Below, piece after piece: positions 23,107 to 30,483 of a stretch of DNA of 35,245 nt. The notes beneath the pieces were generated by a model. That model did no database searches, was not told where the DNA came from, and saw only the letters and a program-made list of their open reading frames with translations. The first letter of the stretch is position 1. Each line of letters starts with the position of its first letter. Where the stretch lies: contig NZ_JAHKRO010000095.1 in assembly GCF_019396325.1 (NCBI RefSeq), positions 1-35,245 on the forward strand, read 5' to 3'. The DNA is from Nonomuraea ceibae. GTDB taxonomy: Bacteria > Actinomycetota > Actinomycetes > Streptosporangiales > Streptosporangiaceae. The position numbers and the translations under genes are program-made.

Positions 23107-23616
23107 ATGAGCGGAACCCTGCTCGCGGTGGTCGTCGTCGTCCTGGTCGTCGCCGTGGTGATCCGGCGGTTCCGGGGGGAGCCGCTCAACGCCCGCGACC
23201 TGTTCGTCCCGCCCGTCGCGCTCGTCGGCATCGGCACGTACACCCTGGTCGACAACGTGCGGCCGGAGGGGGCCGACCTGGCGTGGGTGGTGGCCGGAGC
23301 CGTCACGGGCCTGCTGCTGGGCGCGCTGCGCGGGCTCACCCCGCGCCTGTTCGTCCGCGACGGCCACCTCTGGCAGCGCTACACCGCCTGGACGCTGCTC
23401 GTGTGGGCCGCCTCGGTCGCGGTCAACGCCGGCCTCGGCGTCCTGGCCACGGCGGCGGGCACACCCGGCCAGATGCGCCCGATGACCCTGTCCATCGGCG
23501 TCAGCCTGCTAGGCGAGGGCCTGGTCCTGGCCCTGCGCGCCCGCACCACCGGCGCCTCGTTCGCCCCCGCCAAGGACGACTCCCCCCTCGACCGGCTCAC
23601 CCGCCGCCGCCCCTGA
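23107..23616 (+). CDS. DUF1453-like membrane protein
   Basis: The 169-residue product has about five hydrophobic segments (LLAVVVVVLVVAVVI, LFVPPVALVGIGTYTLV, LAWVVAGAVTGLLLGALRG, WTLLVWAASVAVNAG, SIGVSLLGEGLVLALRA). The first helix followed by RRFRGEPLNARDLFV and the LRGLTPRLFVRDGHLWQRY loop resemble actinobacterial DUF1453/CcdC-like proteins of unknown function. GGAGGT precedes ATG 23107. It is the only gene downstream of the twin operators on this strand and is therefore the probable main target of the TetR at 23040. Confidence 0.8.
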   Translation: MSGTLLAVVVVVLVVAVVIRRFRGEPLNARDLFVPPVALVGIGTYTLVDNVRPEGADLAWVVAGAVTGLLLGALRGLTPRLFVRDGHLWQRYTAWTLLVWAASVAVNAGLGVLATAAGTPGQMRPMTLSIGVSLLGEGLVLALRARTTGASFAPAKDDSPLDRLTRRRP

Positions 23617-23656
23617 CCGGCGGACCGCGGTGGGGCCGGGCAGGCGTACGGGCGGC

Positions 23657-24052
23657 TCAGCGCGGGTCGCCGGTGAGGATCCACAGATGGCCGAACGGGT
23701 CACGGACCCGGCCCGAGCGCTTGCCGTACGGCCGGTTCTCGATCGGCACGACCACCTCGGCGCCGTGGGCGGTCATGCGCTCGCCGACGGCGTCCGGGTC
23801 GTCGACCTCGATCTCCAGGAGAACGGCGGAGCCGCCGAGGTCATCGGGTGACAGCCACCCCCACGCGGGGACGGACGGCGAGACGCGGAAGGACGACGCG
23901 CCGAGGCGGTGGTCGATCACGCTGGGCCGGCCGTCGTCCTCCCGGGGAGCGCTGAACACCTGCTCAGCGCCGAGGGCGGCCTGGTAGAACGCCGACGCGC
24001 GGTCCGGGTCGGGCACGACGAGACGGGGACGGAGACGAAGGTCGGAAGTCAT
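23657..24052 (-). CDS. VOC-family (glyoxalase/bleomycin-resistance fold) protein
   Basis: A 131-residue single VOC domain: LRPRLVVPDPDRASAFYQAA at the start, FRVSPSVPAW in the middle, and GAEVVVPIENRPYGKRSGRV with RDPFGHLWIL at the end, a closing pattern shared with PhnB-like and bleomycin-resistance-like proteins. These bind or isomerise small molecules and often use a metal; the metal residues here are not certain (His in VIDHRLG and Glu in LLEIEVDDP are candidates). ATG 24052 overlaps the AraC stop (ATGA), so it is coupled to that regulator. Role in resistance is inference. Confidence 0.88.
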   Translation of the reverse strand: MTSDLRLRPRLVVPDPDRASAFYQAALGAEQVFSAPREDDGRPSVIDHRLGASSFRVSPSVPAWGWLSPDDLGGSAVLLEIEVDDPDAVGERMTAHGAEVVVPIENRPYGKRSGRVRDPFGHLWILTGDPR

Positions 24053-24894
24053 GCGCCCATCGTCGGGCCGGGCGGAGGCAGGGGTATTGAAGATTTGGGA
24101 ACCAGACCTTCGGCACGCAGCCACTCGGCCGGCGCGCACCCGGCCATGGCCCGCCATTCCCGGGTGAAGTGCGCCTGGTCGGCGAACCCCGACGCCGCGG
24201 CCACCGCCGCCAGGCTGACCGTCCCGGCGCGGGCGGCGGCCACGAGCCTGCCCCGGGCGGCCTCGAACCGGAGGAGCCGCTGATACTCCTTCGGCGTCAC
24301 GCCCAGCCCGGCCCGGACCGTGGCGCTCAGATGACGCCGGGAGCACCCGAGCAGCCGGGCCGCCTCCTGCACCCGGCCGGTCCCGGACAGCGCCGCCAGC
24401 GTGGCCCGCAGTCCGGGGCCGCCGGTGCTCGCCCGGTGCCGGGCCAGCCCGGCGATCAGCGCGGCTTCGACCAGCGCCCGGCGGTGCGGCCAGGACCGGC
24501 AGGCCGCCAGCCGCTCGGGCAGGTGCGCCATCGCCGGGGCCACGTCGGCGAGATCGGCGACCTGCCCGGCCAGCGCCGACGCCGGCACCCCCAGCAGCGC
24601 GGCGGCGCCCGGCGGGCTCAGCGTCAGCCACACGCCGCGCGTCCCGCCCTCCTGCCGCAGCTCGGCCGGGTCCAGGTGCAGCCCGGCGACCACGGCCCGG
24701 AACCGTTCGCGCGAGGCGGGCCGCCCGAGCCACGCGATCTCCAGCGCGTCCGCCTCCGGGATCGTGATCGACACCGTGGACGAGGGCAGCCCGCGATGGA
24801 GGCCGGCCGGCCCGGGGCCGAGCTCGTACGGGCTCAGCGTCGCCACGAACGGCGCCAGAGCGGCGGACCTCTGCTGAGCAGGCACGACGGTCAC
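24049..24894 (-). CDS. AraC-family regulator with DUF6597-type N-terminus
   Basis: The 281-residue protein has the N-terminal domain common in actinobacterial AraC regulators paired with VOC proteins (STVSITIPEADALEIAW, ALLGVPASALAGQVADLAD) and a C-terminal AraC DNA-binding domain: AARLLGCSRRHLSATVRA and LAAVAAASGFADQAHFTREW. GTG 24894 lies 6 nt after TAGGGT (complement of 24901-24906), so it is probably leaderless; a GTG at 24885 is an alternative. It heads a two-gene operon with the VOC gene and is divergent from the dehalogenase-like hydrolase. Confidence 0.88.
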   Translation of the reverse strand: MTVVPAQQRSAALAPFVATLSPYELGPGPAGLHRGLPSSTVSITIPEADALEIAWLGRPASRERFRAVVAGLHLDPAELRQEGGTRGVWLTLSPPGAAALLGVPASALAGQVADLADVAPAMAHLPERLAACRSWPHRRALVEAALIAGLARHRASTGGPGLRATLAALSGTGRVQEAARLLGCSRRHLSATVRAGLGVTPKEYQRLLRFEAARGRLVAAARAGTVSLAAVAAASGFADQAHFTREWRAMAGCAPAEWLRAEGLVPKSSIPLPPPGPTMGA

Positions 24895-24957
24895 CCCTCC
24901 ACCCTAGGGCGGCCGGGCCGCCCGTTTGGCGTGATCGCGCCGGGGAACCCACGGTGG

Positions 24958-25821
24958 ATGTTCAACGGCTTCACTCTCGACCACGTCGACGTCGGACCGG
25001 TGACGCTGCGCGTGCGCCACGGCGGGTCGGGCCCCGCGCTCGTGCTCCTGCACGGGCATCCGCGCACCCACGCCACCTGGCACAAGGTCGCCCCCGTGCT
25101 CGCCGAGCGGTTCACCGTCGTCTGTCCCGACCTGCGCGGGTACGGCCGTTCGACCGTCCCGGCCGACGAGCCGGAGCATGCGCAGATGTCCAAGCGCGCG
25201 ATGGCGGGCGACGTCGCCACCCTCATGCGAACGCTCGGGCATCAGGAGTACGCGGTCGTCGGACACGATCGCGGGTCCTACGCGGGCTTCCGGCTGACCA
25301 TGGACCATCCCGGCCGGGTACGGGCCTTCGTGAACATCGGCGGCCCGCCGATCGGCGAGGTGCTCGACCGGGCCGGGGCGACCTTCGCCCGGCTCTGGTG
25401 GCACTGGTTCTTCCTCGGCCAGACCGACAAGCCCGCGGACGAGGTGATCAACCGCGACCCGGACAGATGGTACGGCGACCAGCCCGACCACGTGGCCGAC
25501 GAGGCGTGGCAGGACTACCGGGCCGCCCGCCGCGACCCTCGGACCGTCCACGCCATGTGCGAGGACTACCGGGCGGGGCTCACGGTGGACCGGCGCGACG
25601 ACGCGGCCGACAAGGCCGCCGGCAGGAAGATCGGCTGCCCGGTGCTCGTCGTGTGGGGCAGGCACGACGACCTGCCGGAGCTGTACGACGGCGACCCGGC
25701 CGCCCCCTGGCAGGCGTGGGCCGCCGACGTGCGGGGATGCGAGGTGGACGCGGGGCACAGCGTGCAGGAGGACAACCCCGAGGCGCTCCTGGCCGCGATC
25801 GTCCCCTTCCTGTCGCGGTAG
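24958..25821 (+). CDS. Alpha/beta hydrolase, haloacetate dehalogenase/epoxide hydrolase-like
   Basis: A 287-residue hydrolase with an Asp nucleophile: LLHGHPRTHATWHKVAP oxyanion loop, PDLRGYGRS, VVGHDRGSYAGFR with D104 as nucleophile, the WHWFFLGQ cap segment and the catalytic His in VDAGHSVQEDNPE. This is the fluoroacetate dehalogenase pattern, including the HW pair that holds the halide; however of the two carboxylate-binding arginines (D-R-x-x-R in the known enzymes) only R105 is kept and the second is Tyr108. It may therefore act on another halo-compound or epoxide. I use ATG 24958; GTG 24931 is in frame. No clear ribosome site. Confidence 0.86.
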   Translation: MFNGFTLDHVDVGPVTLRVRHGGSGPALVLLHGHPRTHATWHKVAPVLAERFTVVCPDLRGYGRSTVPADEPEHAQMSKRAMAGDVATLMRTLGHQEYAVVGHDRGSYAGFRLTMDHPGRVRAFVNIGGPPIGEVLDRAGATFARLWWHWFFLGQTDKPADEVINRDPDRWYGDQPDHVADEAWQDYRAARRDPRTVHAMCEDYRAGLTVDRRDDAADKAAGRKIGCPVLVVWGRHDDLPELYDGDPAAPWQAWAADVRGCEVDAGHSVQEDNPEALLAAIVPFLSR

Positions 25822-25867
25822 GCGGCCCCGGCCAGCCACCCCGGAGTGGCGGGCCGCGACGACGGGC

Positions 25868-26122
25868 ATGCACCTGCCCCGGACCGGCGAGGCCCGGTTC
25901 GGCTCGGCGGAACAGGCGCTGTTTCCGCACGGGCAGAGCCGCACCGCCGACTCCCTCGTCGCGACGCTCGCCACGCGCGCCGGCATGCTCGTCCTGCCCG
26001 AACAGGGACGTGAGGCGGCGCTCGGCCGGATCCGCGCCTACCTGGCGGGCAGGCCGGAAACCGCACTCGGCGAGTTCACCCTTCCGATGCTGACCGGAGT
26101 GCTTCGCGCCAGGCGCCTGTAG
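25868..26122 (+). pseudogene. Remnant of a class I SAM-dependent methyltransferase (C-terminal end)
   Basis: An 84-codon open frame whose sequence FPHGQSRTADSLVATLATRA, VLPEQGREAALGRIRAYL and GEFTLPMLTGVLRARRL looks like the last third of actinobacterial class I methyltransferases (the segment after the Rossmann core, ending in a FxLPxxTxxxRAxR strand). The SAM-binding GxGxG part is missing: the 46 bp between the previous stop and this frame do not encode it. I read this as a decayed or deletion-truncated gene; it could still be translated from ATG 25868. It ends 3 bp before the convergent HxlR stop. Confidence 0.6.
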
Positions 26123-26125
26123 AGG

Positions 26126-26560
26126 TCAGACCTTCCGTACCAGCGTGCTCTCGGCGTCGAGGCGGGCGCCGTCGGCCCCGGCCGGAACGATCTCCGGCAC
26201 CCGGACGCCGTGCCGGTCGACCAGCGTGGAGTGGGCCTCGCCGGGCGCGAACGCGTGACGCTCCCCCCACTGCCGCAGGGTGACGATGACCGGGAAGAGG
26301 TCACGCCCGGCGTCGGTGAGCACGTACTCCTGACGACGGCCCGACGGCGCGGCACGCTGCGCGAGGAGCCCGTGGGCGACGAGCTTGCGGAGCCGGTCGG
26401 TGAGGATGTTGCGCGCGATCCCGGTGCGCCGCTGGAACTCGGTGAACGACCGCGCCCCGTCCATCGCGTCGCGGACGACGAGCAGGCTCCACCGGTCGCC
26501 GACCAGGTCGAGGGTGCGGGCGACGGGGCAGGCGGGGTCGGTCCAGCCGGGGTCCTGCAT
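26126..26560 (-). CDS. HxlR-family transcriptional regulator
   Basis: A 144-residue winged-helix regulator of the HxlR type: DPACPVARTLDLVGDRWSLL with the conserved redox-type Cys, then VVRDAMDGARSFTEFQR, GIARNILTDRLRKLVAHGLL (recognition helix) and the wing SGRRQEYVLTDAGRDL. The C-terminal tail of about 45 residues is longer than in minimal family members. ATG 26560 has GGAG 8 nt upstream. It is divergent from an MFS transporter with a palindrome between them; HxlR proteins commonly repress or activate a divergent pump or reductase in response to electrophiles. Confidence 0.93.
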   Translation of the reverse strand: MQDPGWTDPACPVARTLDLVGDRWSLLVVRDAMDGARSFTEFQRRTGIARNILTDRLRKLVAHGLLAQRAAPSGRRQEYVLTDAGRDLFPVIVTLRQWGERHAFAPGEAHSTLVDRHGVRVPEIVPAGADGARLDAESTLVRKV

Positions 26561-26611
26561 CGGCGACTCCGTTCGGTTGCGGATTGAAACCATCATGCCG
26601 TACGGTCCAAA

Positions 26612-26630
26612 CAGTAGCAATCTACTACTG
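26612..26630. promoter_or_regulatory. HxlR-type operator palindrome
   Basis: CAGTAG (26612-26617) and CTACTG (26625-26630) are perfect arms around CAATCTA; a tighter version AGTAG-CAAT-CTACT also fits (26613-26626). It lies 14 bp upstream of the MFS start and 51 bp from the HxlR start, in the only AT-rich stretch of the gap, and resembles known HxlR-family sites built on TAGT/ACTA half-sites. Confidence 0.65.
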
Positions 26631-26644
26631 ATTGGGTCGATGTG

Positions 26645-27802
26645 ATGGATGCGTGGCGGCGTGCGCTGCTGGCGGTGGTGTGCGGCGTGGCGGTGGCGAG
26701 CGTCTACGCCGCGCAGCCGGTGCTGGAGCCGATGGGGCGTGATCTCGGCGTGCCGGCCGGGCTCACCGGGTGGATCGTGGCGATCGGCCAGCTCGGCTAC
26801 CTGGCGGGGCTGGTGTTGCTGGTGCCGCTCGGCGACGTGGCCGACAGGCGCCGGCTCATCGCCGCGCACCTGGCGCTCACCTCGGCGGGCGCGACCCTGA
26901 CGGCCTCGGCCCCGGCCGCCTGGGCGGCGCTCGCGGGGCTGGCGGTGGCCGGGGTGTTCGCGGTCGTCGTGCAGACCACCGTGGCCTACGCCGCGTCGGT
27001 CGCGCCGCCCGCCGAACGCGGCCGCACCATCGGGGTCGTCACCTCCGGCGTCGTGATCGGCATTCTGGGCTCGCGGGTCGTCACCGGCCTGCTCGCCGAC
27101 GCGTGGGGCTGGCGGAGCGTCTACGCCGTGCTCGCCGTGCTGTCGCTCGGGCTCGCGGCCCTCGTCCTCCTCGCGCTGCCGGCGGAGAAGCGGCCCGCCC
27201 GGCCCGTCACGTACGGGCAGGCCGTCGCCTCGCTCGGCAGGCTGTTCACGCAACGGACCTTCCTGACATACGGGTTGGTGGCGTTCTTCCTGTTCGCGTC
27301 GTTCGGCGCGCTGTGGAGCGGGCTGTCGCTGCCGCTGGCGGACGCGCCGTGGCGGCTGAGCGAGAGCCAGATCGGCCTGTTCGGCGTCGCCGGGCTGGCC
27401 GGCGCGCTCGGCGCGGCACGCGCGGGACGATGGGCCGACACGGGAAGGGCGGTCCCCGTCACCGGCCTCGCGCTCGCCCTGCTCATCGTCTCCTGGGCGG
27501 CTATCGCGCAACTCCCCCGGTCGCTGTGGCTGCTCGCCGCCGGGATCGTCGCCCTGGACCTCGCCGTCCAGGCCGTGCACGTGAGCAACCAGCACCTCCT
27601 CACGCTCGCGCACCCGGATCGCACGAGCGGCGTCGTCGGCGGCTACATGGTCTTCTACTCGCTCGGCTCCGCCCTCGGCGCGGCCACGACCACCGCCGTC
27701 TTCACCACCCACGGCTGGGCGGGCTCCAGCCTGCTCGGCGCCGGGTTCGCAGCCTGCGCGCTGGCCGTCTGGGCCACCGGCAGCCGCGCCCGGCCCCGAT
27801 GA
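26645..27802 (+). CDS. MFS transporter (YnfM/AraJ-like, 12-helix)
   Basis: A 385-residue transporter with about 12 helices. VCGVAVASVYAAQPVLEPM in helix 1, IGQLGYLAGLVLLVPLGDVADRR (motif A) and VVTSGVVIGILGSRVVTGLLAD after helix 4 are typical of MFS drug/arabinose-type exporters. It begins with ATG 26645 (GTG 26642 is equally possible). The upstream palindrome and divergent HxlR gene point to induction by a toxic compound. The last helices are complete and the gene ends 18 bp before the convergent carboxylesterase. Confidence 0.9.
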   Translation: MDAWRRALLAVVCGVAVASVYAAQPVLEPMGRDLGVPAGLTGWIVAIGQLGYLAGLVLLVPLGDVADRRRLIAAHLALTSAGATLTASAPAAWAALAGLAVAGVFAVVVQTTVAYAASVAPPAERGRTIGVVTSGVVIGILGSRVVTGLLADAWGWRSVYAVLAVLSLGLAALVLLALPAEKRPARPVTYGQAVASLGRLFTQRTFLTYGLVAFFLFASFGALWSGLSLPLADAPWRLSESQIGLFGVAGLAGALGAARAGRWADTGRAVPVTGLALALLIVSWAAIAQLPRSLWLLAAGIVALDLAVQAVHVSNQHLLTLAHPDRTSGVVGGYMVFYSLGSALGAATTTAVFTTHGWAGSSLLGAGFAACALAVWATGSRARPR

Positions 27803-27820
27803 CCGGGCACAGCCGTCCGG

Positions 27821-29311
27821 TTACGGGAGATCGAAGGGGGCGGGGGCGTGGCCTTCCCAGATCTGGCGGGACGCCTCTTCGGGGTAGGGCAGCGTCTCCG
27901 ACTCGGTGTCCAGGACGCGGGTGAGGCGCTCGCCGGGCCGGTGGGCGGGCCAGCCCGCGTCGCCGGTGGTGACGAAGCGGACCCATGCCTCCTGGAGCTC
28001 GCGGGAGAGCGCGGCGGCCTCGGGAGTGGGCTGCTCGCCGATGAGCTGGGCGCCGACGGGGCTGTCCAGCGTGCCGAACGCCAGCGGCATGTCCAGGCTG
28101 TGGCAGGCGCCCAGGATGCCGCCGCGGACCGGCGCGGTCCAGCACAGTTCGAACAGGTACGAGGTGCCGCCGGCTGCGACGTTCGCTTCGGCCAGCTTCT
28201 GTGACGGCATGCGGAAGAGGGCGTCGGAGTACACCGTCTCCACCAGCTCCTCCGGGCCCGCCTGCGGGAACGCGGCACGGTAGGCCCGCGCGCCGTCCGG
28301 CTGCGGGGCGAGCAGTTCCAGGGCCGCGTGGGCGTCCTCCTCGGTGAAGGCGCCGTACCGGCCGCTCATGACGCTGAAGTACCGGAACTCGTCCCGGGTG
28401 TGGCCGACGACCAGTTCGGTCCCGTCGGCGCGTGCGCCGGTCAGCGCGGGCCAGGGCGTTTCCGGGAGGACCTCGCCGTCGACGACGGGGCACAGCGCGG
28501 TGCCGGTCTCCGTGAGGCGTCCCCAGCTCTCGCGGTGCGCGTGGAGGCCGGCGTTGAAGGAGGTGAGCTCGGCGGCCAGGCGCCAGGGGGCGATGTCGCG
28601 CAGGGCCTCGGCGGTGGGGGCCGCCGCGCCAAGCCGGTCCGCGAACGCGGCGGTGACCTGCCGTGCCAGCGCGGGGGTGCTGTGCAGCCCCGGCACCGAG
28701 TGGGCGATGGCCCGCCGGAACAGGCCGCGCGCGGGCTTCATCGTCAGGAGGGCGGCGACCGAGCCCGCCCCGGCGGACACCCCGCCCACGGTGACCCGGC
28801 CGGGGTCGCCCCCGAAGGCGGCGATGTTGCGCTGCACCCACTCCAGCGCCGCGATCTGGTCGAGGAACCCGCGGTTGGGCGGTGCGTCGTCGAGGAACGC
28901 GAATCCCTCCGCGCCCACGCGGCAGTTGATGGTCACCACGACGACTCCCGCCTCGGCCAGCGCCGCCGGGTCGAACATCGGGTCGCTCGACGCCGCCGAG
29001 AGGTAGCCGCCGACGGGGATCCACACCAGCACCGGCAGTCCCGCCGCGCCGGGAACCGGGGTGCCGATGTTGAGCGTCAGCCAGTCGTCGCCCTGCGGGG
29101 GCACGTCGATCGGCAGGGACAGCGGCACCACGGGGCCGAACTCGACCGCCTGCCTCGTCCCCTCCCAGCGGTGCGGCGGCGCGGGCGCGGCGAAGCGGAG
29201 CGGCCCGACCGGGGGCCGGGCGTAGGGGATGCCGCGGAACACCGCGTGCCCCTGCCGCCTGCGCCCCTGTACCACGCCTTCCGTGGTCCGTACCGTCGGC
29301 TCTCCTGACAT
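27821..29311 (-). CDS. Type B carboxylesterase with altered oxyanion motif
   Basis: The 496-residue protein is a full-length carboxylesterase/para-nitrobenzyl esterase: VRTTEGVVQGRR and FRGIPYARPPVGPLRF at the start, FLDQIAALEWVQRNIAAFGGD and nucleophile Ser179 in VGGVSAGAGS, an acidic segment VVGHTRDEFRYF, and catalytic His in GACHSLDMPLAFG. The oxyanion-hole signature, normally W-x-H-G-G-G/A, reads WIPVGGYL, so the His and first Gly are replaced. ATG 29311 is preceded by AAAGGAA; an upstream ATG in frame is unlikely. No signal peptide, so cytoplasmic. It is divergent from the TetR at 29401, its likely regulator. Confidence 0.9.
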   Translation of the reverse strand: MSGEPTVRTTEGVVQGRRRQGHAVFRGIPYARPPVGPLRFAAPAPPHRWEGTRQAVEFGPVVPLSLPIDVPPQGDDWLTLNIGTPVPGAAGLPVLVWIPVGGYLSAASSDPMFDPAALAEAGVVVVTINCRVGAEGFAFLDDAPPNRGFLDQIAALEWVQRNIAAFGGDPGRVTVGGVSAGAGSVAALLTMKPARGLFRRAIAHSVPGLHSTPALARQVTAAFADRLGAAAPTAEALRDIAPWRLAAELTSFNAGLHAHRESWGRLTETGTALCPVVDGEVLPETPWPALTGARADGTELVVGHTRDEFRYFSVMSGRYGAFTEEDAHAALELLAPQPDGARAYRAAFPQAGPEELVETVYSDALFRMPSQKLAEANVAAGGTSYLFELCWTAPVRGGILGACHSLDMPLAFGTLDSPVGAQLIGEQPTPEAAALSRELQEAWVRFVTTGDAGWPAHRPGERLTRVLDTESETLPYPEEASRQIWEGHAPAPFDLP

Positions 29312-29339
29312 GGCGATTCCTTTCCTGGAGGGGACCCCA

Positions 29340-29374
29340 GGATTATGGGTCAAGTGTATTATGTCAACTGTATT
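29340..29374. promoter_or_regulatory. Esterase promoter with tandem direct repeat
   Basis: GTCAAGTGTATT (29349-29360) and GTCAACTGTATT (29363-29374) are direct repeats with one difference and a 14-bp period. On the minus strand the second contains TTGACA (complement of 29362-29367), followed after 16 bp by TAATCC, a good promoter for the esterase. The repeat may bind the divergent TetR protein, though direct repeats are unusual for this family. Confidence 0.55.
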
Positions 29375-29400
29375 GGAACAGCCCCGAGGAAGGGCCGGCG

Positions 29401-30000
29401 ATGCCGAAACAGGTGGACCACCGCGGACGCCGCGAAGCGATCGCCCGCGCGCTGTGGCGGGTGGTGGAGCAGCGCGGCGTCACGCAGCTGACGATGCGCG
29501 TGGTGGCGCAGGAGGCGGGCATATCACTCGGGCAGCTGCAGCACTACTTCGCCTCCCGGACCGCCATGCTCTCCTTCGCCATGGACCTCGCGTCCGAGCA
29601 GACGTCGGCACGCGTACATCAGGGGCTGGAGAAGCTCGGTGACCGTCCGCACCCCCGTGATGTGCTGCGGCTGACGCTCGCCGAAATGCTCCCCCTGCAT
29701 GCCGACGCCCGCGCGACCAGCCGGATGAGCGCCGCCTACGTCCTGGAGGCGCTGCACGACGAGGCCGTGCACGAGCAGGCGCGCCGCGGCCTCGTCCAGG
29801 GGCGGGCCCTCGTCGAGCGGCTGGTCCGCCAGGCGATCGCCGACGGGCACATCGACTCCGGCCGCGACCCGGCGACCGAGACCAACCTGCTCCTCGCCCT
29901 CACCGGCTTCACCTCCCTGATCGAACTCGACGTGATCGAGCCCCAGGACGCGCTCGCCGCGATCGACGTGCATCTCGACCGACTGTTCAGCAGTACGTGA
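29401..30000 (+). CDS. TetR-family regulator (BetI-like)
   Basis: The 199-residue product has DNA-binding helices AIARALWRVVEQRGVTQLT and VAQEAGISLGQLQHYFASRTA and a TetR_C_6/BetI-like C-terminal domain with AEMLPLHADARATSRM. It is a clear paralogue of the TetR at 22411-23040. ATG 29401 has GAGGAAGG 8 nt upstream. It is divergent from the carboxylesterase across an 89-bp gap and probably represses it; inducer unknown but perhaps an ester or its product. Confidence 0.92.
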   Translation: MPKQVDHRGRREAIARALWRVVEQRGVTQLTMRVVAQEAGISLGQLQHYFASRTAMLSFAMDLASEQTSARVHQGLEKLGDRPHPRDVLRLTLAEMLPLHADARATSRMSAAYVLEALHDEAVHEQARRGLVQGRALVERLVRQAIADGHIDSGRDPATETNLLLALTGFTSLIELDVIEPQDALAAIDVHLDRLFSST

Positions 30001-30030
30001 CCTGCCCCCGGACGTGGGGACGGGCTCCGC

Positions 30031-30384
30031 TCAGTGCTTCCGCTCGCCCAGGACGCAGAACTCGTTGCCCTCCGGGTCGAGGAGGGTCACCCAGTGCTGC
30101 TCGTCCTGCACGGTGTCGGCGCGCCGGGCGCCGAGGGAGAGCAGCCGGGCGACCTCGGCCTCCTGGTCGTCTGGGCGGAAGTCGGGGTGGAGCCGGTTCT
30201 TCGACGTCTTGCCCTCGGGGACAGGCACGAAGAGCAGCCCCGGCATCCGGTCCGGTTCGGGCCGGATCTCGATGATCTCCTCGGTTTCGTCGACCACGAT
30301 CCAGCCGAGAGCCTGGGCCCACCAGCGCCCGAGCGCGACGGGGTCGGCGGAGTCGACGATGATTTGTTCCCATTCCAGTGCCAT
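30031..30384 (-). CDS. VOC-family protein (Glyoxalase_6-like)
   Basis: A 117-residue VOC domain: IIVDSADPVALGRWWAQALGW at the start, LLFVPVPEGKTSKNRLHPDF in the middle (the KNRxHxD motif of this subfamily), and VTLLDPEGNEFCVL at the end. The subfamily is abundant in actinomycetes and has no proven reaction. ATG 30384 lies 7 nt after TATGCT (complement of 30392-30397), so it is probably leaderless. It is divergent from the bicupin gene across a palindrome and lies convergent to the TetR at 29401. Confidence 0.88.
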   Translation of the reverse strand: MALEWEQIIVDSADPVALGRWWAQALGWIVVDETEEIIEIRPEPDRMPGLLFVPVPEGKTSKNRLHPDFRPDDQEAEVARLLSLGARRADTVQDEQHWVTLLDPEGNEFCVLGERKH

Positions 30385-30443
30385 GGGCCTGAGCATAGAC
30401 AGGCTGCTTTGACAGTGATTCGGGCGGTCTGCTAGATCTAAAA

Positions 30444-30464
30444 CGGAATCGGAATCCGAATCCG
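30444..30464. promoter_or_regulatory. 21-bp palindrome between the VOC and bicupin genes
   Basis: The sequence follows CGGAnTCGG-AnT-CCGAnTCCG: perfectly symmetric except at three A positions (5, 11 and 17), and it contains three GAATC units. It lies 19 bp upstream of the bicupin ATG and 59 bp upstream of the VOC ATG. It is the best candidate operator for the TetR encoded right after the bicupin gene. Confidence 0.6.
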
Positions 30465-30483
30465 CTTTATCGAAAGGGCCGCC

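Noticed and set aside
26561..27712. Long N-terminal extension of the HxlR protein
   Set aside because: It is antisense to the MFS transporter and of shadow composition; ATG 26560 has a ribosome site and gives a normal HxlR length.
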